Origin: Ardenticatenaceae bacterium
Lineage (GTDB): Bacteria > Chloroflexota > Anaerolineae > Promineifilales > Promineifilaceae
Direction: 5' to 3'
Assembly: GCA_020634435.1 (NCBI GenBank)
Contig: JACKBS010000009.1
Coordinates: forward strand, 434,001-498,000
Length of the DNA: 64,000 nt
Shown: one piece after another, positions 44,646 through 52,700 of the stretch
Position numbering within the stretch: the stretch's first letter is position 1
Layout: every line of letters starts with the position of its first letter
Made by a program: the position numbers and the translations under genes
The notes under the pieces: model-generated
Told to the model about the DNA's origin: nothing
Databases searched by the model: none
What the model saw: the letters and a program-made list of their open reading frames with translations, nothing else

Positions 44646-46091
44646 CTAATTGTTTTCGACGAGAGGAAGGAAAAGCTCGTGGATTATCATACTGCCGGGC
44701 ACTGGTTCATAAAGAAAGGCGCGTCCGCGCAGTTCTGTTTCCTTGCGATAGTTGGGTGCGCCTACCAGCACTTCGGCTTGGCCGTCGCCGTCCACATCGC
44801 TGCTGCCTAAAGCAAAGCCAAACTCGGCTTCAGCTTTGTTGCCTTCGGCAATCCAGCTTGGTTGGGCATTGGGGCCACCCAGAGCGCCATAATAAACGTA
44901 AAGACGGCCTTCTTGCGATTGATCCGCGCTGTAGGTGTAGGCGCCCACCAGCACATCGTGTAGGCCATCGTTGTTGAGGTCGTGGAGCATGTTGACGGCG
45001 CTGCCAAAGTTGGTAAAGGATTGGTCAGCAACGGCCGTCCATACGGGTGTAGCGCTAGGTCCAACGGCCGTTCCGCCAAACAACAGTACCGCGCCAGCTT
45101 CAGGCACAGCGGCGTCCCGCCCCGGTGCGCCAACGAGCACATCGTCCAGCCCGTCGCCCGTGATATCCCCACCACCGCTGACCGCTTCACCCAAACGGCC
45201 GTTTGCCTGCGAACCAGTCACGCTCCAGCATGGTGTCTGGGTCAGCCCTTCAGCTGTGCCACAAAAGGCCAACACACGCCCGCCGTCTTCTACGTCTGTG
45301 TCAAATAGAGGCACGCCCACCAACACGTCGTCAAACCCATCGTGGTTGATGTCGCCTGCCGGAGAAACGGCCGTACCCAAACTGGCCCCCGCCTGCTCGC
45401 CAAACACCGTCCAGGCTGGTGTGTTGGACAGCCCGTTTGGGCCGCCCAGGTAAAGCTGCGCCATGCCCTCATTATAAAAGTCCTGCTGCGCCCACTTGGC
45501 ACCTACAATTACATCATCATAGCCGTCGTTATTCACATCGCCAGCTCCGGCCACCGACCAGCCCAAATATGCTTCTACCAGCACGCCTTCCAGCTGCCAA
45601 TCGGGTACAGGCGGCAGACCTGAGGATGTGCCATAAAAAGCATAGACGCGCCCCTCACGCGAGAATGCCTGGTTATAGCGTGGGGCTGTGAGCAAAATAT
45701 CGGCAAAGCCATCGCCGTTTACATCGCCTGCGGCAGCGACGGCAAAGCCTAAATCGGCCCCGGTCTGAGTGCCGTCGTAATGCCACTGGGGCATAGGCTG
45801 CAATCCGCTGGCCGAGCCATAAAAGGCAAAAACCGTACCTGCTTTGTGGATGGTGCCGCTGTACTTGGGTGCGCCTACCAGGATGTCTTCAAACCCATCG
45901 CCATTCACATCTCCCGCCCCGCTAACTGCCCAACCGAGGCTGGCGGAGGCTTCATCGCTTTCAAAAAACCATTGCGGGAGATTCAGAGTATCCGGCTGGC
46001 ACGCAGCCTGTGGTGGGCGAATGGCCAACAGCCAGGCAGTGAGGACAAACATCAAAAGGATCACACAGGGGGAACGGCCGACTTTTTGCAT
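44646..46091 (-). CDS. FG-GAP repeat (integrin-like beta-propeller) secreted protein
   Basis: About 481 residues with signal peptide (VILLMFVLTAWLLAIRPPQA). Seven FG-GAP repeats, each with a Ca-binding DxNxDGxxDxLVGAP loop (DVNGDGFEDILVGAP, DVNNDGYDDVIVGAK, DVDGDGQAEVLVGAP), make one complete propeller. Ends in HELFLPLVENN, a likely tail motif. Probably binds surface ligands or other secreted proteins. ATG 46091 is chosen for AGGAGA at proper spacing. Lies between the two PAS-BTAD regulator genes, all in one direction. Confidence 0.9.
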   Translation of the reverse strand: MQKVGRSPCVILLMFVLTAWLLAIRPPQAACQPDTLNLPQWFFESDEASASLGWAVSGAGDVNGDGFEDILVGAPKYSGTIHKAGTVFAFYGSASGLQPMPQWHYDGTQTGADLGFAVAAAGDVNGDGFADILLTAPRYNQAFSREGRVYAFYGTSSGLPPVPDWQLEGVLVEAYLGWSVAGAGDVNNDGYDDVIVGAKWAQQDFYNEGMAQLYLGGPNGLSNTPAWTVFGEQAGASLGTAVSPAGDINHDGFDDVLVGVPLFDTDVEDGGRVLAFCGTAEGLTQTPCWSVTGSQANGRLGEAVSGGGDITGDGLDDVLVGAPGRDAAVPEAGAVLLFGGTAVGPSATPVWTAVADQSFTNFGSAVNMLHDLNNDGLHDVLVGAYTYSADQSQEGRLYVYYGALGGPNAQPSWIAEGNKAEAEFGFALGSSDVDGDGQAEVLVGAPNYRKETELRGRAFLYEPVPGSMIIHELFLPLVENN

Positions 46092-46136
46092 GGTACGTCT
46101 CCTGCCCAGAGGATAGGGGCCAGAAGTCAACCAAAT

Positions 46137-47279
46137 CTAAACGGTGTCGCGGATTTTGTTGTACAGCGCGCGCGTCTGGTCGCTAATTAAAATATCCAGC
46201 TCATCGGCCAGGCATTGGGTGAGCCGTTGGCATACTTGAATTGCTTCGCTGCGTTTGCCCAGCTTGGTAAAGAGGGACATCAGCTGGCGGCAGCTGGCTT
46301 CCTGGCAGCAGTCGATGGACAGAATTTGCTGGTAGGTGTCGATGGCCTCTTCGGCCATGTCCAGTTTTTCGTAGAGGCTGGCCAGCTCGGCAAGGGCCCT
46401 CAGGTAAATTTCTTGCAGCCGAAACTGCTGGTCGCGTATCCAGCTGTGCGTGTCGGTGAGGTCAAATAGATAGTCGCCCCGGTAAAGGGAGAGCGCGGTT
46501 TTGTAGAGGGAAACGGCCGTTGTTGCATCTGTTTCTTGCCGGGCTTGCCGAATCCCACTCTCAAAAATGTCTACATCGATCCAATGCTTTTTGGCCTCAG
46601 CCAGACGATAGCAGCCATTTTGGTACAGCAGGTAGCGGGATTGGCTGGCCTTTTCCAGTTTGGGTTCCAGGCTGCGGCGCAGGTTGTAGACGGTGGTGTT
46701 CAGGTTGTGCATGGCCGCTTTGTATTCCAGGTCGGGCCACAACATATCCAGGATTTGCTCGCGAGAAACGGCCGTGCCTTTTTGCATGACCAGGTACGCC
46801 ATCAGCGCGCGCGTTTTGACGCGATTCCACAGTGCTCCTTCAACCTGCGAGCCATCTTGGCGGGTAACGACCAGGGGACCTAGCAGATAAATGCGGAAAG
46901 GTTGGTGAGCATGCCACTTTTGTTGGCGTAGGCGCAGCAGGTGAACTAAAAAGCTCTCCTCAAATTCTGAGGGTACGGGGATGGTACTCATGTTGGTGAG
47001 AACATAGTGCCCGTTGCGGTGGCGCAGTTGAATATCAACACTGGCAACCGGAGAACCATTTTTTATATCCTGACGCACCGGACAGTTGGGCGCACAGTGA
47101 GGCTCTCCCTGAGGTGTAAGCCCAACCAGAAGCTGCCAGCAGTATTGATCAACTGCTTCCTCTACGGCGTAGCCCAGCAAATCAACCGCTGCCTGATTCC
47201 AGAAAACTATCTGACCATCTTCGGTCACGCTCCAGGCACCGTCTCCCGTTTTGCCAAAAAAGTGTTTGATTGATCTCAT
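46137..47279 (-). CDS. PAS-BTAD (SARP-like) transcriptional regulator, paralogue
   Basis: 380 residues with the same order as the regulator at 43390-44508: PAS (GQIVFWNQAAVDLLGYAVEE, QYCWQLLVGLTPQGEPHC, NCPV), winged helix (YLLGPLVVTRQDGSQVEGAL, RALMAYLVMQKGTAVSREQI) and BTAD (HWIDVDIFESGIRQARQETD, SLYRGDYLFDLTDTHSWIRD). The three-cysteine PAS motif is conserved. First gene of the six-gene leftward series, so a good candidate for the local control gene. Confidence 0.86.
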   Translation of the reverse strand: MRSIKHFFGKTGDGAWSVTEDGQIVFWNQAAVDLLGYAVEEAVDQYCWQLLVGLTPQGEPHCAPNCPVRQDIKNGSPVASVDIQLRHRNGHYVLTNMSTIPVPSEFEESFLVHLLRLRQQKWHAHQPFRIYLLGPLVVTRQDGSQVEGALWNRVKTRALMAYLVMQKGTAVSREQILDMLWPDLEYKAAMHNLNTTVYNLRRSLEPKLEKASQSRYLLYQNGCYRLAEAKKHWIDVDIFESGIRQARQETDATTAVSLYKTALSLYRGDYLFDLTDTHSWIRDQQFRLQEIYLRALAELASLYEKLDMAEEAIDTYQQILSIDCCQEASCRQLMSLFTKLGKRSEAIQVCQRLTQCLADELDILISDQTRALYNKIRDTV

Positions 47280-47564
47280 CAGGATTCACCGTAAACTTGA
47301 GGAGAAAAGAATACCTATGGCTACACTTTAGATCATGCAACTTTCGTGCTTACAAAGAAACTTACACCAGAGCGATTTGGAGAAGTATCACGCCTTCGGG
47401 GTGACAAATGTCACATGAGCATGGTGCGGCGGGGTAACGGCCAATATTTCATGATCGAAGGCTAGGGTTTCCAGTTCTTTGTGAAAGGTGACGGTTATCA
47501 ACCCTTAGAAACCTTGAAGACCCTTTTTCTTTTATCAATCGCATCCTCTATAATCCCTCTTCTG
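47280..47564. promoter_or_regulatory. Divergent spacer between the regulator and the MutS-like gene
   Basis: TATAAT at 47549-47554 (weak -35 TTTCTT, 17-bp spacer) would start a transcript near 47561, almost at ATG 47565. The leftward regulator must also be driven from here; no clear boxes were found for it. An interrupted repeat GTGACAAATGTCACATGA lies at about 47400. Confidence 0.4.
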
Positions 47565-49421
47565 ATGACCGAAAAAGCGAAGCGCCTTCACCTATTGCAG
47601 CACCAATCGGCCCGCCTGGAGCGGCGATTGGTGGCGTTGCGCCACCGCAGCGACCAGTTTTCACGCTGGCGATTGGGCCTGTTTGCCTTGGGCGGATTGG
47701 TGAGCGGGGCTAGCTTTTTGCAATGGGGGCCAGTGGTGTGGCTGTGGGTAACGGCCGTTGCCTTCATTCCCTTCATTGTGTCCGTTATCGTGCATCGGCG
47801 GATAGAAACGGCCGTCATTCGCTTTGATCTTTGGCAGCGGATGAAGCAGTCGCACCTGGCACGGATGACGTTGGATTGGGCAAAGCTGCCCGCAGAACGG
47901 CCGTTTCCCGTCCCAACCGATCATCCTTTTGCCCAGGATTTGGATGTGGTGGGCGATTTTTCACTGCACCGGCTGCTGGATACGGCCGTTTCGCGCGAAG
48001 GCAGTCATCGTTTGCACAGTTGGCTGCTGGAAACTTTACCTCAAGAGGACACCGTGCAGCTGCGGCAGCGCCGTGTGCGCGAGCTGGCGCAGCAGACCCG
48101 TTTTCGGCAGCGGTTGGCGCTGCAAGCGGCCCTGGTTGTGTCCGGCGATGACCAGCCATGGGCAGGGCAGGAGCTCATAGATTGGCTGGAGCGGGAAAGT
48201 GGAGGGCGATCATTACGGCCGTTGCTCATTGTGTTGGCGGTGCTGGCTGTGGTGAACTGGGTCTTGTTTGCCGGGTACCAGCTGTGGCAATGGCCAATGC
48301 TCTGGTTGGGCAGCGCCTTGCTCTACGGCGTGCTGTTCATCACCCTGGGCTTTCAGCGAGCTGCCAGCCTGTTTACCGATGTACTGTTCCTCGCCGATCG
48401 GCTGCGCGTGTTGAACGGGGTGTTTGCTTTTCTGGAGCAGTGGCGCTATGGCAAAATGCCGGAAATCCAGCAGCTGTGCCAGTCATTTTTAGAGAAGGGG
48501 GAACGGCCGTCCGCGCACATCAGCCGGGTGCAAAAAGTGGTGGCTGGCGTGGGGCTGCGCCAGAATTGGCTGCTGGGCTTTTTGCTGAATGCGTTGCTGC
48601 CGTGGGACATCTATTTTGCTTACCGGCTGGACCAGTGCCGCGCCGATCTGGCTCAGCGTTTGCCGCGTTGGCTGGATGTTTGGTACGAGTTGGAAGCCGC
48701 CAGCAGTCTGGCCACCTTTGCTTACCTCAATCCCGGTGAAGCGATCTGGCCTACCCTGGCAGAAGCCAACGCGCCGGTTTTTGCCGCTGAACAGCTGGGC
48801 CATCCACTTATTTCCAGCACGCAGCGCGTCTGCAACGATGTGCTGCTGGACAGCACACGGCCGATTTACCTTATCACTGGCTCCAACATGGCCGGGAAAA
48901 GTTCATTTTTACGCACGATTGGGGTGAATTTGGTGCTGGCCTATGCTGGCGGCCCTGTGATGGCCCGAGCATTCCAGGCCAGCTGGCTGCGCCTTTTTGC
49001 CACTATCCGCGTGGCCGATTCGCTCAACGATGGGTTTTCTTTTTTCTATGCCGAGGTGCGCCGCCTGTCGCAGCTACTCACCGCGCTCAAGTTGGAGGGG
49101 GAACGGCCGTTGCTCTTTCTCATCGACGAGATTTTCCGTGGTACCAACAACCGGGAGCGGCTGATTGGCAGCCGGGCGTACATCCAGGCGCTAGCGCAAG
49201 GCGGCGGATTGGGGGCAATTGCCACGCATGATCTGGAGCTGGTGCAGCTGGCGGAGACATCGCCCAAGATTCAAAATGTGCATTTTCGGGATGCGGTGGT
49301 AGACGGCCGTATGGTCTTCGATTACAAACTGCATCCCGGCCCTTGCCCCACAACCAATGCCCTCAAAATCATGCAGTTGGCCGGATTGCCCATCGTGCCA
49401 GCTGACGCTGCTAACTGTTAA
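47565..49421 (+). CDS. Membrane-anchored MutS-family ATPase
   Basis: About 618 residues. The C-terminal third is a MutS ATPase domain: Walker A ITGSNMAGKSSFLRTIG, Walker B RPLLFLIDEIFRGTNNRERL, and the His switch GLGAIATHDLELVQL. The N-terminal MutS mismatch-binding domains are missing. Instead there are hydrophobic segments (FALGGLVSGASFLQW, WLWVTAVAFIPFIVSVIV; and PLLIVLAVLAVVNWVLFAG, LWLGSALLYGVLFITLGF), four likely membrane helices. Such MutS-like proteins exist in several phyla with unknown function; mismatch repair is unlikely. ATG 47565 preferred; GTG 47481 would add 28 residues. Confidence 0.85.
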   Translation: MTEKAKRLHLLQHQSARLERRLVALRHRSDQFSRWRLGLFALGGLVSGASFLQWGPVVWLWVTAVAFIPFIVSVIVHRRIETAVIRFDLWQRMKQSHLARMTLDWAKLPAERPFPVPTDHPFAQDLDVVGDFSLHRLLDTAVSREGSHRLHSWLLETLPQEDTVQLRQRRVRELAQQTRFRQRLALQAALVVSGDDQPWAGQELIDWLERESGGRSLRPLLIVLAVLAVVNWVLFAGYQLWQWPMLWLGSALLYGVLFITLGFQRAASLFTDVLFLADRLRVLNGVFAFLEQWRYGKMPEIQQLCQSFLEKGERPSAHISRVQKVVAGVGLRQNWLLGFLLNALLPWDIYFAYRLDQCRADLAQRLPRWLDVWYELEAASSLATFAYLNPGEAIWPTLAEANAPVFAAEQLGHPLISSTQRVCNDVLLDSTRPIYLITGSNMAGKSSFLRTIGVNLVLAYAGGPVMARAFQASWLRLFATIRVADSLNDGFSFFYAEVRRLSQLLTALKLEGERPLLFLIDEIFRGTNNRERLIGSRAYIQALAQGGGLGAIATHDLELVQLAETSPKIQNVHFRDAVVDGRMVFDYKLHPGPCPTTNALKIMQLAGLPIVPADAANC

Positions 49422-49750
49422 ACCATTAACTTTATCTTCACCCAATTCCCCGCACTTCTTCACGAAAAACCGTTAAGGCAAATGTTATACTAACGGCCGT
49501 GTCCGAAAACCAATCATAAAGTTTTCATTAATTTTATTCGTAAGTATGCCCCGACAAACTATGTAAGGATGGCTTAAAAGCCATTCAACAACGCGTTTAG
49601 CCGTTCAGGCGACCTCAATGCAACTTCGTCGTCTGTCTCAAAATATTCTTGTGGTGGAGCCAAAACTGAATATTGTTTTATTTGCCAGGATTTGAAGTAA
49701 CCGCAGTGTTTCAAAGGGAAGGACTGCATCTTGGTACGAGAGAAAAGGTA
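49422..49750 (+). promoter_or_regulatory. Leader of the CSLREA/C25 protein gene
   Basis: Extended -10 box TGTTATACT (TATACT 49486-49491) without a good -35 could start a 250-nt leader. A small perfect hairpin ATGGCT-TAAA-AGCCAT lies at 49569-49584. No ORF is convincing. AAAAGGTA precedes ATG 49751. Confidence 0.4.
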
Positions 49751-52700
49751 ATGAAAATCGTGAAACGATCGAATCTTTGGCGTGCAAGTGCTGTCATTCT
49801 GGCAACCCTCTTTGTCTTATTTTTCTCCACAACTGTCTTGGCCAGCAAGGAATGCAAGGCTGTGTACACGGTTAATACGACGGCCGATGTGTCGGATGGC
49901 CTTTGTACCAATTATCACTGCTCCTTGCGTGAAGCGATTCAAGCGGTCAATGCGCTCCACGGCGGCACTGCAATTATTCAGTTTAAGGTTGGTACTCAGA
50001 ATCCTGTTGTTATTACTCCCACATCTCCCTTGCCTGAACTCACACATGCGGTTGAGCTAAGAACCAATGCAACAAACAGCATTGATGTCATTCTGGATGG
50101 CAGCGAAGCCGGTGTCGCCGATGGGTTGGTAATTGTTGGCGACGGTGTTACCGTGCGAAACTTAACGATCCAAAACTTTAGCGGCAGCGGTGTGGTGATT
50201 AACGGCAGTGGCAACACGGTTGAGGGCACGACTATCAGCGGTAATGGCGGCAGCGGCATTCTGGTTCTGGAGGGCAGCGGTAATCTGCTGCGCCAGAACC
50301 AGATTTTTGGCAACGATGGCCTGGGCATTGACTTGGGCGGCGATGGCCAAACGAGCAATGATTTGGGTGATACCGATGAAGGGGCAAACGGCCGTCAAAA
50401 CGCTCCCACACTCATCCGCGCCGTACCCACTGGTTCTACTCTGGAAATTGAAGGGCTGCTGAACAGCCAGGCGAACCACAGCTACACGATTGACTTTTTT
50501 GCTAGTGACAGTTGCCGCGAAAGCGGTTTTGGCGATGGCCAGACCTGGCTGGGCGGCACGGAACTAACAACGGATGAAAACGGCAATGCAAGCTTTACAA
50601 CGGCCGTTTCTACGACCCTCGCCAATGCCAGCCTCACGGCCCTGGCCACTGGCGCTGATGGCACTTCCGAATTCAGCCGCTGCATCCGCCTGGGCCTGGG
50701 CAATGATTCCTGGCCGCGTGCTCTGAACCTGGAACTAACGCCCGATTCCGTTTCACCTGAAGTGCAAACCGCCGAAATTAGCCAGCCCCTGGATTTGGCT
50801 GGACAATCCCGCTGGTACAAATTTTCCGTGCAGCCCAATAGCCAGTTGGTAATTGCCCTGACTGACCTGCCAGCCAACTACGATCTCACCGTTTATAAAG
50901 ACATCGCCGCCGAGTGGGCTTCGCTGCAAACGCTGGACAGCACGGCCGATTTAGTCTCGCTTACGGCCGAATTTGCCCCGGATGCGTTCAGTCCCGATGC
51001 GTTTAGCCCGGATGCTTTCTCACCGGATGCGTTCAGTCCCGATGCGTTTAGCCCGGATGCATTCTCGCCGGACGCGTTCAGTCCCGACGCGTTTAGCCCC
51101 GATGCATTCTCGCCGGATGCGTTTAGTCCCGATGCATTTAGCCCGGATGCTTTCTCACCGGACGCGTTTAGTCCCGATGCGTTTAGCCCGGATGCTTTCT
51201 CACCTGATGCGTTTAGCCCGGATGCTTTTTCACCCGATGCATTTAGCCCAGACGCTTTTTCCAGCGCCCAGATGCGCAGCCTGATTGCGGTCTCGGCCTT
51301 CAACGGCAAGGCGGGTGAGGGAGTGCGCCTGAATAGCTGGGAAAACAGCGGCGACTTCTACATTCGCGTGCGGGGTCGCAATGGCGTCTTTGATCCCAAC
51401 AACAGCTTCACGCTGAATGTGATGCAAACGGCGGGCAATTGTGGCAATGTGACCACTGCACTGCCTGCCAGCACCCATACGGCCGTTGCCAACAACAGCA
51501 ACACGATTATTTTGGTAGATTACGGCCGTCTATCCGGCGATCTCACCACCATGCAGGCACGATTGGCGACCTTTGCCGCCCGCGCCGAGGTCAATGGCGT
51601 TATCGTTGATGTGAGTAGTGATGCCCGTGTGGCGGCCGCCAACGCCCAGGCTGATCTCAATCCAGCCTGCCCCTTTGCCAAAAATCTGGTGGCCTACGCC
51701 ATCAAAGACATCGTTGAAAGCTACCGGGCGCTGAATCCGCTTGCCTACATCGTCATCATCGGCAATGATGACGTGATTCCCTTCTTCCGCCATCCCGACC
51801 AGGCGCTGCTGGCCAACGAGCGCAACTACGTACCGCCCGTCCTGGACGCTACCGCCTCACAAGCCAGCCTGCGCTTGGGCTACGTGCTCAGCCAGGATCG
51901 TTATGGCGCGTCGGTTGAGCTCTCTAGCAAAATCGACACGCTGCCCATTCCTGACCTGGCGGTGGGCCGCCTGGTGGAAACACCCGAGCAGATTGTAACC
52001 ATGCTGGATGCCTATCTCAGCACGGCCAACGGCGTAGTTAATGCACCCAACTCAGCCCTGGTGAGCGGCTATGACTTTTTGGAAGATGCAGCCAATGCTG
52101 TAGCTAGCGAGCTGACCAGCGGGTTGGGCAGCCCGGCAACGACCCTCATTACCCCGCGTGATGTGGCCCCGACGGATTCTGCTTCATGGACGGCCGTTCA
52201 ACTAGGCGATCTGCTGCTGAACAACCGCTATGATGTGAGCTTCCTGGCCGGGCATTTCAGCGCCAACAGTACGTTGGCGGCCGACTACACTACCCGCCTT
52301 CTGGCCTCTGATTTGGCGGCCTCAAGCGTGGACATGACCAACGCACTGGTCTTCAGCGCGGGCTGCCATGCAGGCTACAACATCGTGGATGCGCACGGTG
52401 TGCCCGGCGTGACGGGCGAGCCGGACTGGGCGCAGGCGTTTGCCAGCAAGGGGGCCACGCTGATTGCTGGCACCGGTTACCAGTACGGTGACACCGACTT
52501 TATCGAGTACAGCGAACGGCTGTACCTCGCTTTCAGCGAAGAGCTGCGTGCGGGCACTGGCCCAGTGGCTATTGGACAGGCGCTCACCGCTGCCAAGCAA
52601 ACCTATCTGGCCGAAACGCAAGAATTACGGCCGTTGCATGAAAAATCGCTCCTGGTGGCCACCCTGTTTGGTCTGCCGATGCTCAAAATCGACATGCCTG

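Noticed and set aside
47481..47564. GTG 47481 as start of the MutS-like protein
   Set aside because: It would run through a likely -10 box (47549-47554) and adds a stretch without family match; ATG 47565 is preferred.
50978..51262. Regular 15-bp repeats as a possible CRISPR array
   Set aside because: Units are contiguous, have no spacers, and are all in frame in a long secreted protein.
50893..51309. Leftward frame rich in LNASGEKASG
   Set aside because: It is the reverse reading of the PDAFS minisatellite, with no start signal or independent support.
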